From CAVQEK01 sp964596645 (GTDB lineage Bacteria > Bacteroidota > Bacteroidia > Cytophagales > Cyclobacteriaceae), in contig CAZQVB010000016.1 in NCBI GenBank assembly GCA_964596645.1, positions 39,971-103,970 on the forward strand: DNA of 64,000 bases, read 5' to 3'. The notes under the pieces were generated by a model. That model searched no databases. It was not told where the DNA came from and worked only from the letters and a program-made list of their open reading frames with translations. Positions within the stretch are counted from its first letter, which is position 1. Every line of letters starts with the position of its first letter. The translations under genes and the position numbers were made by a program. This document shows, one piece after another, positions 19,502 through 28,360 of this stretch.

Positions 19502-20716
19502 TTGAAGTTCAACGAATTTAATCTGGATGCCCGGCTGCTGGAAGGCATAGAAGCAATCGGTTTCGAAACAGCAACGCCTATTCAGGCCAGCGCCATACCG
19601 GTGATCATGCAGGGACGCGACGTGATCGCTTCAGCACAAACAGGCACAGGCAAAACGGCCGCATTTCTTCTGCCCATCATTCACCTGATCCAAAGCCAAG
19701 ACCAGGATCACCACCTCATCAAGGCACTCATCATAGTGCCCACGCGTGAGTTGGCTATACAAATAGACCAGCAAATGGAGGGGCTTTCGTACTTCACCTC
19801 ACTGAGCTCCATAGCCGTATATGGTGGGGGCGACGGCGCCTCTTTTGCACGCGAAAAGCAGGCGCTCTCAGAAGGTGCCGATGTGGTGATATGCACACCA
19901 GGCCGCATGCAGGCGCATCTGAACCTGGGTTATGTAAAAGTATCGGGGCTGAAGCACCTCATACTCGACGAGGCCGATCGAATGCTCGACATGGGGTTTT
20001 TCGACGACATCATGAAAATAATAAGCAATGTGCCCAAAGAGCGGCAAACGCTTTTGTTCTCTGCTACTATGCCAACCAAGATCAGGGAGCTGTCGAAGAA
20101 AATACTGAACGACCCCGAGGAAATTACCATAGCGCTGTCGAAGCCGCCAGAAAATATCGCGCAGTTTGCCTGCATGGTGTACGACAATCAGAAAATACCA
20201 TTGGTAAAACACATTCTTACCTCCAAGCCGCTCAAGAGCGTCATCGTTTTTTGCTCTACCAAGGTGAGCGCCAAAGCGCTGAGCCGCGATCTGCAAAAGG
20301 AAGACCTATCGGTAAAAGACATTCATTCCGATCTGGAGCAAGATGAGCGCAAACGCGTGCTGAATGATTTTAAATCCAACAAGCTGAATGTACTGGTGGC
20401 GACAGATATTCTTTCTCGCGGCATCGACATAGAAGACATCGACCTGGTGATCAACTACGATGTGCCCAACGATGCTGAGGACTATATACACCGCATAGGT
20501 CGTACGGCACGCGCCGAAGCCAAAGGAGTGGCTTTTACTTTTGTCACTGAAAAGGAGCAATATCAGCTCGCCGCCATTGAGCGGTTGCTGGGCAAGCCTG
20601 TGCCTAAGGTAAAGCTGCCTGCGCACATAGGCGAGGCGCCAAAATACGATCCGTCGAAAAACCGTGGAGGAGGAGGCGGCAGGCCATTTAAAAAAGGCAA
20701 AAAGGCTAAACGCTAG
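19502..20716 (+). CDS. DEAD-box ATP-dependent RNA helicase (RhlE-like)
   Basis: 404 residues starting at a TTG codon; the resulting MKFNEFNLDARLLEGIEAIGF aligns with the normal start of this family and no ATG lies in a better place. All core motifs are present in order: Q motif (TPIQASAIP), motif I AQTGTGKT, Ia PTRELAIQI, TPGR, II DEAD, III SAT, then in the second RecA domain IVFCST, SRGIDI and HRIGRTARA. The tail is a short basic Gly/Lys-rich stretch, as in cold-shock or ribosome-assembly helicases. Unwinds RNA duplexes with ATP in the cytoplasm. The precise target (ribosome assembly or mRNA turnover) cannot be told. Confidence 0.93.
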   Translation: MKFNEFNLDARLLEGIEAIGFETATPIQASAIPVIMQGRDVIASAQTGTGKTAAFLLPIIHLIQSQDQDHHLIKALIIVPTRELAIQIDQQMEGLSYFTSLSSIAVYGGGDGASFAREKQALSEGADVVICTPGRMQAHLNLGYVKVSGLKHLILDEADRMLDMGFFDDIMKIISNVPKERQTLLFSATMPTKIRELSKKILNDPEEITIALSKPPENIAQFACMVYDNQKIPLVKHILTSKPLKSVIVFCSTKVSAKALSRDLQKEDLSVKDIHSDLEQDERKRVLNDFKSNKLNVLVATDILSRGIDIEDIDLVINYDVPNDAEDYIHRIGRTARAEAKGVAFTFVTEKEQYQLAAIERLLGKPVPKVKLPAHIGEAPKYDPSKNRGGGGGRPFKKGKKAKR

Positions 20717-20785
20717 CCTTTCACTGCATTGCTTCTTCAAATCCTGAGCGGTATAAATTTTCTGCACAACCAACCCAGCTAACAT

Positions 20786-21811
20786 ATGAAAGGAAAAATT
20801 TTGGTAACCGGCGGCACCGGCTACATTGGCTCGCACACCGTGGTAGAGCTTATGGCCAGCGGCTACGACGTGTTGATCATTGATGATCTCTCCAACTCAG
20901 AGCAACAGGTAGTAGAGCGCATAGAAAAAATAACCGGAGCACAGCCTGTATACGATTATTTCAACATCTGCGACCGGCCCAGGCTAGAGGCTTTTCTCAA
21001 CCAGCACAAAGGCATAGAGGCAATCATTCATTTTGCAGCTTCCAAAGCGGTGGGCGAGTCAGTCGCCAAGCCCTTGCATTATTACCAGAACAACCTCGTA
21101 TCGCTCATTAACCTGCTGCAGTTGATGCCGGAGCGCAACATAGAAAACCTGGTTTTTTCATCATCGTGCACCGTGTATGGCCAGCCCGACCAGTTGCCCG
21201 TGACGGAGCAGTCGCCGATAAAACCGGCCGAATCGCCTTATGGCAATACCAAGCAAATTTCCGAAGAGATCATACGCGATGCATGTGCGGCGCAGCCTCA
21301 GCTCAAGGCCATTGCTTTGCGGTATTTCAACCCTGTAGGGGCACACCCATCGGCCCTCATCGGCGAGCTGCCACTGGGCGTACCCAACAACTTGGTGCCC
21401 TTTATCACCCAAACCGCCGCCGGCATCCGCGAGAAACTGAGCATATTTGGCGATGACTACAACACGCCCGACGGCACGGCCATCCGCGATTACATACACG
21501 TGGTAGACCTGGCCAAAGCGCATGTGATAGCCGTAGCACGCATGCTGGAGCATAAGCAACGAAAAAACACGGAAGTCTTCAACCTGGGCACCGGACACGG
21601 CTATTCGGTGATGGAGGTGGTGAAGTCGTTTGAACGTGTAACAGGCCAAAAGCTCAACTACCAGGTGGTAGGCCGTAGGCCGGGCGATGTGGAGCAGGTA
21701 TGGGCCGACACCACATTTGCCAATGAAGAACTCGGGTGGAAGGCGACACTGGAGCTAGACGAGATGATGCGCTCCGCATGGAAGTGGCAGCAGCAACTCA
21801 GCCCCGCCTGA
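20786..21811 (+). CDS. galE: UDP-glucose 4-epimerase
   Basis: 341-residue short-chain dehydrogenase family enzyme that interconverts UDP-glucose and UDP-galactose (possibly also the N-acetyl forms) using tightly bound NAD. The dinucleotide loop is VTGGTGYIGSH at residues 7-17. The catalytic Ser is in FSSSCTVYG and the Tyr-Lys pair in SPYGNTK. RYFNPVGAHPS, RDYIHVVDLAKAH and NLGTGHGYSVMEV are all standard GalE blocks. Length is normal. It stands between a helicase and a GS-like gene in the same direction; it feeds cell-surface glycan synthesis. Confidence 0.95.
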   Translation: MKGKILVTGGTGYIGSHTVVELMASGYDVLIIDDLSNSEQQVVERIEKITGAQPVYDYFNICDRPRLEAFLNQHKGIEAIIHFAASKAVGESVAKPLHYYQNNLVSLINLLQLMPERNIENLVFSSSCTVYGQPDQLPVTEQSPIKPAESPYGNTKQISEEIIRDACAAQPQLKAIALRYFNPVGAHPSALIGELPLGVPNNLVPFITQTAAGIREKLSIFGDDYNTPDGTAIRDYIHVVDLAKAHVIAVARMLEHKQRKNTEVFNLGTGHGYSVMEVVKSFERVTGQKLNYQVVGRRPGDVEQVWADTTFANEELGWKATLELDEMMRSAWKWQQQLSPA

Positions 21812-21845
21812 CGCAAAGCCATTACGCAAAACTCACCCACCACCT

Positions 21846-23213
21846 ATGGAAAAGAAAATTGATATCCGGCACATCATTCAAGAGCTGGAAAACAGCCCGA
21901 CCGATAAAGTACAAATAGGCATAGTGGACATCGATGGTGTGCTGCGCGGTAAGATACTGAGCAGGAAAAAGATAATCTCCAGCCTGCACGCCGGCATAGG
22001 CTTTTGCGATGTGCTCTTTGGCTGGGACAGTGCCGATCAGTGCTACACCAATACTGCACTCACAGGCTGGCATACCGGCTACCCCGACGGGCAGGCAAAG
22101 ATAGACCTAGAAAGCTTTCGCAAGGTGCCCTGGCAACAGGACACACCCTTTTTGCTGGCCGACTTCGATACAGATGAAAACCCCTACGCCAACGCCTGCC
22201 CGCGCACACTGCTGAAAAAAATAGTGGCCCAGTGCCAAAAGGAGGGTTACGCCACCAAATGCTCACAGGAATTTGAATGGTTCAACTTCCGCGAAACACC
22301 CACTTCGTTTGCCGACAAAGATTATAAAAAGCCTGTGCCGCTTACCCCCGGCATGTTTGGCTACTCAACGTTGCGCCAGTCGCTCAACAGTGATTTCTAC
22401 AATGACCTGTTCGTACAGCTCAAAGCCTTCGACCTGCCGCTGGAAGCATTGCACACCGAAACGGGGCCCGGCGTGTTGGAGGCAACCTTTGATGCCGCAC
22501 CTGCATTGCAGGCTGCCGACTATGCCGCGCTGTTCAAAACCGGTGTAAAGGAGATCGCCTATCGCCACGGCATTATGGCCAGTTTTATGGCCAAGTGGCA
22601 CAACGAGCTGCCGGGCTGTGGCGGGCACCTGCACCAAAGCCTGTGGAGCGAAGAGGGTGTCAACCTGTTTTTCGATCAGGAAGAGGAGCACAGCATGAGC
22701 GCACTGATGCGCCACTATGTGGCGGGTGTGCTGCATTGTTTGCCGCACGTGCTGCCCATGTACGCACCTACAGTCAACAGCTATAAGCGGCTGGTGGAGG
22801 GCGCCTGGGCACCGACCACACTTACCTGGGGCATCGACAACCGCACCACAGCCGCACGGGTGATCAAGGTAGATGAAAAGCTGATGCGCCTGGAGCTGCG
22901 GGTGCCCGGTGCCGATTGCAACCCTTACCTGGCCATAGCCGCCAGCCTTGCTTCCGGTCTGTATGGCATCAGGCACAAGCTGGCGCTGGAGCAGCCGCCG
23001 ACCACCGGCAATGGCTACCTGCAAAAAGAGTATGGCGTATTGCCACACACACTGTGGGATGCCACGCAAGAAATGAAAGAATCGGAAGTAGCCGTCGAGC
23101 TGTTTGGCGATGCTTTTGTTTCGCACTTCACCAGCACACGGGAGTGGGAGTGGAGGCAGTATATGAAGCACGTGAGCGACTGGGAGTTGAAGCGATATTT
23201 TGAAATTATCTGA
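21846..23213 (+). CDS. Glutamine synthetase-family ligase (type I fold, PuuA/GlnT-like)
   Basis: 455-residue ATP-dependent carboxylate-amine ligase. The small N-terminal domain has the VDIDGVLRGKIL strand; the catalytic part carries ETGPGVLEAT (metal Glu), GCGGHLHQSLW (ATP and metal His), NSYKRLVEGAWAPTTLTWGIDNRTTAARV (Arg-rich substrate loop) and NPYLAIAASLASGLYGI. There is no clear adenylylation-site loop at the C-terminus, and a separate type II glutamine synthetase lies downstream, so this one more likely joins glutamate to an amine other than ammonia (gamma-glutamylpolyamine or similar; inference). It starts a same-strand run with a kinase-like and a HAD gene (51 and 6 bp gaps), probably an operon. 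Confidence 0.85.
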   Translation: MEKKIDIRHIIQELENSPTDKVQIGIVDIDGVLRGKILSRKKIISSLHAGIGFCDVLFGWDSADQCYTNTALTGWHTGYPDGQAKIDLESFRKVPWQQDTPFLLADFDTDENPYANACPRTLLKKIVAQCQKEGYATKCSQEFEWFNFRETPTSFADKDYKKPVPLTPGMFGYSTLRQSLNSDFYNDLFVQLKAFDLPLEALHTETGPGVLEATFDAAPALQAADYAALFKTGVKEIAYRHGIMASFMAKWHNELPGCGGHLHQSLWSEEGVNLFFDQEEEHSMSALMRHYVAGVLHCLPHVLPMYAPTVNSYKRLVEGAWAPTTLTWGIDNRTTAARVIKVDEKLMRLELRVPGADCNPYLAIAASLASGLYGIRHKLALEQPPTTGNGYLQKEYGVLPHTLWDATQEMKESEVAVELFGDAFVSHFTSTREWEWRQYMKHVSDWELKRYFEII

Positions 23214-23264
23214 GCATTGAAAGATTGGCCAATGCCAGGTTTCACTCAATAAAGTACCCTTTTT

Positions 23265-24314
23265 ATGTTAATGAAAATACCAGATTTTGCGGCCATTATA
23301 GAAGAGGCATGGGCACACTATGATTCTTCCAGAGTGGTGAGTTCTGTCACGGATATATCAGCCCGGGTGTCCACCAATCATGTGTTCAGGCTCAAGTTTG
23401 TAGATGAGGAAGACATTGTGATCGCCAAGCTGTCGTATTTTGGCTATTATGAAGATTTTGTGGAAGACCATACGGCCATCAATGCACTGGCGGTAAACCT
23501 GCCCGCTCCGTTCGAAAACTTCCTGGCCCACTCCCTTACCAAAGGCGGCAATGTATTCACCTATCGCTACAGAGACACCACCATAGATGCCTGGGTGGTT
23601 TTTTACAGGCCCATCAATGTGAAAAACAAACCGCCGCGCATACTCGATGAAGAACAGATAAAAAAGCTCGGCAGTCAATTGGCCCACTTTCACAAAAGCT
23701 GCCATAAAATACGTAATGTGCTGCCAGCCTGGCGTAAGACGATGCGCAAGGACGTAGAGCACCTGCAAAAAATATTGAACACCGACGCAGGCAAGTACGA
23801 GCACCGTATGAATGAAGACGCCATTCAGCGGCAGATCGACATATTCTTCGACAATCTCGACGTGCTCAATACCGACGCCTTCACGGCCATTCCGGTATTT
23901 ATAGACTGGAACATCGGCAACTTCTCCGTCGACGATGGCTTCAACTTTTTCTCCCGGTGGGATTACGACTGGTTTCGCATGAGTTCGCGCATTATGGATT
24001 TCTATTTTTTCAGTCGCGTATGCTCTACCGTGGGCGACAAAACCATCTTCAGCTACGTGGTAGACCCACTCATGGAAGACCGGTTTATTCTGTTTCTGAA
24101 GGAATACCACAAGGTGTACCCCCTCACCGAGCCCGAGGTACGCTTTATAAAAGAAGCCTATAGGTTTTTCATTCTCAACTATGTGGTGAAAGACGGGCGC
24201 TATTTCTTTCACGAGATATATGCCACCAAGCTACAGAAAGAAGCTTTCGAGACGTACATTCCCTCGATAGACACCTTCGATGCCGACAAAATATTAAAAG
24301 CCCTTAAAATCTGA
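23265..24314 (+). CDS. Aminoglycoside phosphotransferase-like (APH/choline kinase fold) protein
   Basis: 349 residues. The C-lobe holds a Brenner-type motif VFIDWNIGN (Asp about 214, Asn about 219) where most APH kinases read H-G-D-x-x-x-x-N, so the usual His is Phe, and the metal-binding Asp follows in SRWDYDW (about 233-235). The N-lobe has NHVFRLKF and VIAKLSYFGYYEDFVEDHTAI, giving the ATP-binding strands, the Lys and a Glu/Asp helix. Such kinases phosphorylate small hydroxylated or amino compounds. No resistance context is seen; the neighbours (GS-like ligase upstream, HAD phosphatase 6 bp downstream) argue for a metabolic substrate, identity unknown. Confidence 0.72.
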   Translation: MLMKIPDFAAIIEEAWAHYDSSRVVSSVTDISARVSTNHVFRLKFVDEEDIVIAKLSYFGYYEDFVEDHTAINALAVNLPAPFENFLAHSLTKGGNVFTYRYRDTTIDAWVVFYRPINVKNKPPRILDEEQIKKLGSQLAHFHKSCHKIRNVLPAWRKTMRKDVEHLQKILNTDAGKYEHRMNEDAIQRQIDIFFDNLDVLNTDAFTAIPVFIDWNIGNFSVDDGFNFFSRWDYDWFRMSSRIMDFYFFSRVCSTVGDKTIFSYVVDPLMEDRFILFLKEYHKVYPLTEPEVRFIKEAYRFFILNYVVKDGRYFFHEIYATKLQKEAFETYIPSIDTFDADKILKALKI

Positions 24315-24320
24315 GAAACT

Positions 24321-25175
24321 ATGCGATCTTTCAAAAAAGTGGTGTCGCAGTACAAAGCTGTATTTTTTGATGCCTTTGGCGTGTTGAAAAACTACAAAGG
24401 CCTGCTCCCCGGCATTGAAGGAACCTTTGCCTACCTGAAGGAAAAAAACATAGCCTACTATATACTCACCAACGATGCCTCCCGTAGCCCACAGGAGCTG
24501 GCACAGGTATATCAGCGCCTGGGGCTTCCTGAGATCACCGAAGACAAAATGATTTCTTCCGGCATGATTGCGCGTGAGTATCTGCGCCGGAAGGTAAAAG
24601 ACGGCGTGGTGGCTTATCTGGGAACAGAAAATTCAGCACACTACATACAAACTGCCGGACTGCACACCATTTCCATGGCCAAGCTGGAATATGAGCAGTT
24701 CAGCGATATCAGCGCGTTGGTGCTGCTGGACGACGAGGGCTTTGACTGGAACCACGACATCAATAAAATGATCAATTTGATGCGCAAGCGAAGCATACCC
24801 GTCATTGTGGCCAACACCGACATGTCGTATCCGGTGTCGAAGCATGAGGTGGCTGTGGCCATTGGCGGCATTGCCCATATGGCAGAGCATATCGTGGGCA
24901 AGCGGTTTATCCGCTTTGGCAAGCCCGACTCGCAAATGTTCATATTTGCCTATGAGCACATCCAGCAGTTTCGCCAGCTGGAGAAAGAAGAGATACTGAT
25001 GGTGGGCGATACCCTCATGACCGACATCATCGGCGGCAATAAATTTGGGCTTGATACCGCCCTGGTGCTCACCGGCAATACCCTGCCTGAGCGCGCGAAG
25101 GAATTGATCAGAAGCACAGGAATAATCCCCGACTATGTATGCGAAAGCGCCGTGATAGAGCCTCAAATAAAGTAA
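24321..25175 (+). CDS. HAD-superfamily hydrolase, subfamily IIA (NagD/TIGR01459-like)
   Basis: 284 residues. Motif I is FFDAFGVLKNY (nucleophile Asp17; the usual second Asp is Phe19), motif II is ILTNDAS, the lysine of motif III is in RFGKPDSQMF, and motif IV is VGDTLMTDIIGG. A cap between motifs II and III (residues 60-200) fits the C2 type of NagD-like phosphatases. Expected to dephosphorylate a small phospho-metabolite. The D-x-F or D-x-W-G-V form of motif I is known in one IIA subgroup. It is the last gene of the GS-like / kinase-like / HAD run. Confidence 0.82.
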   Translation: MRSFKKVVSQYKAVFFDAFGVLKNYKGLLPGIEGTFAYLKEKNIAYYILTNDASRSPQELAQVYQRLGLPEITEDKMISSGMIAREYLRRKVKDGVVAYLGTENSAHYIQTAGLHTISMAKLEYEQFSDISALVLLDDEGFDWNHDINKMINLMRKRSIPVIVANTDMSYPVSKHEVAVAIGGIAHMAEHIVGKRFIRFGKPDSQMFIFAYEHIQQFRQLEKEEILMVGDTLMTDIIGGNKFGLDTALVLTGNTLPERAKELIRSTGIIPDYVCESAVIEPQIK

Positions 25176-25522
25176 AGTAGTAGCCCTGACGGTTGGGTCA
25201 GATTTTCAGGGCAATCAACCATACTTGCGCAAATGTAGGTTTGACGCGAGGGCAAATCAAGGTGGGCAAATGCAGTAGATTGCTCATGCTATTGTGAAGG
25301 CGGGTTTATTTTTAGGCGGAATGTGTGAAATTTCGATAATTCAGGGCTTGTCGGTGTGAAGAATTGACTTTTAATCAAATATTCAATTCATATTTTCAAA
25401 AATGATGTGCTTTGTTTATGTTTGTCGTAAATATAAAGTTGATTTATGAAGAAATTTGTAAATCATAAATTTTATAACCGAGGCACTATTTTTAATCATC
25501 CCTTAAAACAATAATCATTGAC
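25176..25522. other. Intergenic leader of the type II glutamine synthetase gene
   Basis: 347 bp, AT-rich in the right half, with no gene seen. A hairpin GCCCTGA...TCAGGGC (25183-25212, 16-base loop) sits just after the HAD gene but lacks a T-run. A TAnnTTTG-type box is annotated at 25417-25424. No riboswitch fold was recognised by eye. Confidence 0.6.
25417..25424 (+). promoter_or_regulatory. Candidate Bacteroidota -7 box (TATGTTTG)
   Basis: Exact match to TAnnTTTG, about 100 bp before the glutamine synthetase ATG. A good -33 TTG box at the right distance is not obvious, so this is a candidate only. Confidence 0.4.
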
Positions 25523-26530
25523 ATGGCAAAAACTAAGTTAGAGTACATCTGGCTCGATGGCTACAAGCCAACCCAGAGTCTGAGGAGCAAGACCAAGATC
25601 GTAAAGAATTTTGACGGAAAGTTGGAGAGTTGTCCTGTATGGTCCTTCGACGGTTCATCGACCGAGCAAGCCGTAGGTGGTGCTTCGGATTGTCTTCTCA
25701 AGCCGGTGGCCATTTTTCCCGATCCGGCCCGTAAAGAAGCCTACCTGGTGATGACCGAGGTGCTCAATGCCGATGGCACACCGCACGTGTCCAACGCAAG
25801 GGCTACCATCGACGACGATGACAATGACTTTTGGTTTGGTTTTGAGCAGGAGTATTTTCTCTGGGACTTGGAAACCAACAAGCCGCTGGGCTTCCCGGCC
25901 AACGGCTATCCCGCTCCGCAAGGACCCTACTACTGCGGTGTGGGTGCAAAGAATATTTTCGGACGCGACATCATTGAAGAACACCTCGATCAAATGATCG
26001 AAGCGGGCTTGAACATTGAGGGCATCAATGCCGAGGTGGCCACTGGTCAGTGGGAATTCCAGATTTTTGCCAAAGGAGCACAAGAGGCAGGCGACCAGAT
26101 ATGGGTGGCCCGCTATATGGCCGAACGCAATGCAGAAAAGTATGGCTTATCCGTCAACTGGCACTGCAAGCCCATCAAAGGCGACTGGAATGGCTCTGGT
26201 ATGCACGCCAACTTCTCCAACTCTACGCTGCGCGAAGCCGGCAACAAAGAGACTTACGATAAAATATGCCAGGCATTTGCACCGGTGATCAAAGAACACA
26301 TTGCCGTGTACGGCGCCGACAATGAAATGCGCCTCACCGGATTGCACGAGACCCAGTCGATCGACAAATTTTCTTATGGTATCTCCGACCGTGGCGCTTC
26401 TATACGCATACCGGTAGCTACTGTAGAAAACGGCTGGAAGGGCTGGTTGGAAGATCGCCGACCAAACTCTGCCGCAGACCCATACAAGGTGGCAGGCCGT
26501 ATCATCAAAACGGTGAAGTCTGCCGAATAA
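25523..26530 (+). CDS. Glutamine synthetase, type II (eukaryote-like)
   Basis: 335 residues, the short GSII form. It starts with the beta-grasp domain (KTKLEYIWLDGYKPTQSLRSKT), has CPVWSFDGSSTEQAVG (substrate and ATP loop), WFGFEQEYFLW (metal Glu residues), GINAEVATGQWEFQI (Glu), NGSGMHANFSN (His), and GASIRIPVATVENG with the C-terminal YKVAGRIIKTV. Makes glutamine from glutamate, ammonia and ATP in the cytoplasm; GSII is decameric and is not controlled by adenylylation. The long upstream leader and own terminator suggest a single-gene transcript. It is the likely main ammonia-assimilating enzyme encoded in this window. Confidence 0.93.
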   Translation: MAKTKLEYIWLDGYKPTQSLRSKTKIVKNFDGKLESCPVWSFDGSSTEQAVGGASDCLLKPVAIFPDPARKEAYLVMTEVLNADGTPHVSNARATIDDDDNDFWFGFEQEYFLWDLETNKPLGFPANGYPAPQGPYYCGVGAKNIFGRDIIEEHLDQMIEAGLNIEGINAEVATGQWEFQIFAKGAQEAGDQIWVARYMAERNAEKYGLSVNWHCKPIKGDWNGSGMHANFSNSTLREAGNKETYDKICQAFAPVIKEHIAVYGADNEMRLTGLHETQSIDKFSYGISDRGASIRIPVATVENGWKGWLEDRRPNSAADPYKVAGRIIKTVKSAE

Positions 26531-26546
26531 GGCCGACATCAAAAAC

Positions 26547-26586
26547 ACAAAAAAGGCCTCTGCACTAACGGCAGGGGTTTTTTTAT
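26547..26586 (+). terminator. Intrinsic terminator after glutamine synthetase
   Basis: Hairpin with arms CCTCTGC and GCAGGGG (one G-T pair; further A-T pairs outside), loop ACTAACG, then seven T; begins about 17 bp after the stop. Confidence 0.75.
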
Positions 26587-26767
26587 GCCCTTCACCCAAG
26601 GCAATCAGTGGTTGCAAAGAGGGAGAAATGGTTGGACTTCATACGGCACCAAAATATATATGGCGTATGCCAGTGGCTTTCAACAATTCGCAGAGGCCCC
26701 CGTTGTACATTGTAGAAATCGAATTTTTATCAGCATCTTGCTGCAAATTTTTTAAAATACTTTCAGT

Positions 26768-28360
26768 ATGATCCAGCCGGAGAAAAAGAAGAAATCCAGA
26801 AATAAGAAACCCAAAGCGTTGCCTGCCAAAAAGCGTGAGAAAGGCTTGAGCATAGAGCTGCGACCGCTCAGCATCGACGACTACTTCGACCTGCGCGAAT
26901 CTATGCGGGTGGCCTATTCCGGCATGGGTGGCGAGCTATGGCAGGAGCAGCATATTAAAAAGCTGTTGGAAATATTTCCGGAAGGCCAGTTGTGCATTGA
27001 GGTCAATGGCAAAGTGGTGGCCGGGGCCCTGGCGCTCATTGTAGACTACAGCAAGTTTGGCGACAACCACACCTATCGCGAAGTCACGGGCAATTATTCC
27101 TTTTCTACCCACAACCCCAAAGGCGACGTGCTGTACGGCATTGAGGTATTTGTGCATCCGGAGTTTCGCGACCTGCGCCTGGGGCGCCGCTTGTACGAGG
27201 CCCGCAAGGAGGTGTGCGAAACGCTCAATCTGCGGGCTATAGTGGCAGGTGGCCGTATACCCAACTACGCCACCTATGCCGACAAATTTTCTCCGCGCCA
27301 GTACATCGACAAGGTGAAGCGCAAAGAAATATATGATCCCACGCTCACCTTTCAGCTCAGCAATGACTTTCATGTGCGCAAAATTCTGAAGGGTTATCTG
27401 CCCGGCGATAAGGAATCGCTGGAGTATGCCACGCTCATAGAATGGATCAACATTTACTACCTCGATGAGCGCCAGCTGGCAGAAAACAAAAAGTCTGTGA
27501 TAAGGGTAGGACTGGTGCAATGGCAGATGCGCCTGTACAAAAACCTGGAGGAGTTGTACAGCCAGATGGAGTTTTATGTGGATGCGGTAAGTGGATACCA
27601 CTCTGATTTCATACTGTTTCCGGAGTTTTTCGAGGCACCGCTTATGGCCGATTACAATCACCTCCACGAGGCAGATGCCATACGCAAGCTGGCAGACTTC
27701 ACCGAACCGCTGCATCAGAAGTTTAAAGAACTGGCCGTTTCCTACAACATCAACATCATTACCGGCAGCATGCCCTACATCGACAAGCGGGGTCGCCTGC
27801 TGAACCGCGGCTACCTGTGCCGGCGCGATGGCTCCAGCGACAGCTACACCAAGATACACATCACGCCTTCCGAAAAGACAGCCTGGGGCATGGTGGGCGG
27901 TGATGAAATACCAATTTTCGATACCGACTGCGGCAGGGTGGGCGTGCTGATCTGCTACGATGTGGAGTTTCCGGAGGTGTCGAGGATCATGGCCGATCAG
28001 GGCATGCAAATACTTTTTGTGCCGTTTCAGACCGACACACAAAACGGATACATGCGCGTGCGCCATTGTGCCCAGGCCCGTGCCATAGAAAATGAATGCT
28101 ACGTGGTGATCACCGGCTCTGTGGGCAACCTGCCCAAAGTGAGCAATATGGACATTCAATATGGCCAGTCTGCCGTGCTCACTCCGTCGGACTTTGCCTT
28201 TCCTACCAATGCCGTAAAGGCGGAATCTACACCTAATACTGAGATGACCATGATCGTGGATGTAGACCTGAACCTGCTGATGGAGCTGCACGAGATCGGC
28301 AGCGTGCGCAACCTGAAAGACCGCCGTAAAGATCTGTACGATGTTGTACTAAAAAGCTAA
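26768..28360 (+). CDS. GNAT acetyltransferase - carbon-nitrogen hydrolase fusion
   Basis: 530-residue two-domain enzyme. After a Lys-rich start, residues about 28-225 are a GNAT domain (LGRRLYEARKEVC is the acetyl-CoA loop, here in a degenerate form). Residues about 245-520 are a nitrilase-superfamily amidase with an intact Glu-Lys-Cys triad: Glu in LFPEFFEAP (about 285), Lys in YTKIHITPSEK (about 361), Cys in LICYDVEFPE (about 396). The fusion occurs across Bacteroidota and other phyla; its natural substrate is not established. An amide or acylamine turned over by both halves is a fair guess, and the nearby glutamine and GS-like genes fit nitrogen recycling. Its stop overlaps that of the convergent acyltransferase by 4 bp. 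Confidence 0.85.
   Translation: MIQPEKKKKSRNKKPKALPAKKREKGLSIELRPLSIDDYFDLRESMRVAYSGMGGELWQEQHIKKLLEIFPEGQLCIEVNGKVVAGALALIVDYSKFGDNHTYREVTGNYSFSTHNPKGDVLYGIEVFVHPEFRDLRLGRRLYEARKEVCETLNLRAIVAGGRIPNYATYADKFSPRQYIDKVKRKEIYDPTLTFQLSNDFHVRKILKGYLPGDKESLEYATLIEWINIYYLDERQLAENKKSVIRVGLVQWQMRLYKNLEELYSQMEFYVDAVSGYHSDFILFPEFFEAPLMADYNHLHEADAIRKLADFTEPLHQKFKELAVSYNINIITGSMPYIDKRGRLLNRGYLCRRDGSSDSYTKIHITPSEKTAWGMVGGDEIPIFDTDCGRVGVLICYDVEFPEVSRIMADQGMQILFVPFQTDTQNGYMRVRHCAQARAIENECYVVITGSVGNLPKVSNMDIQYGQSAVLTPSDFAFPTNAVKAESTPNTEMTMIVDVDLNLLMELHEIGSVRNLKDRRKDLYDVVLKS

Noticed and set aside
25183..25212. Hairpin after the HAD phosphatase gene as a terminator
   Set aside because: A 7-bp stem with a 16-base loop and no T-run on the coding strand; too weak to call.
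26936..28291. 451-codon open frame opposite the GNAT-nitrilase gene
   Set aside because: His/Ala/Val-rich composition typical of antisense shadow frames; the plus-strand protein has intact catalytic motifs.
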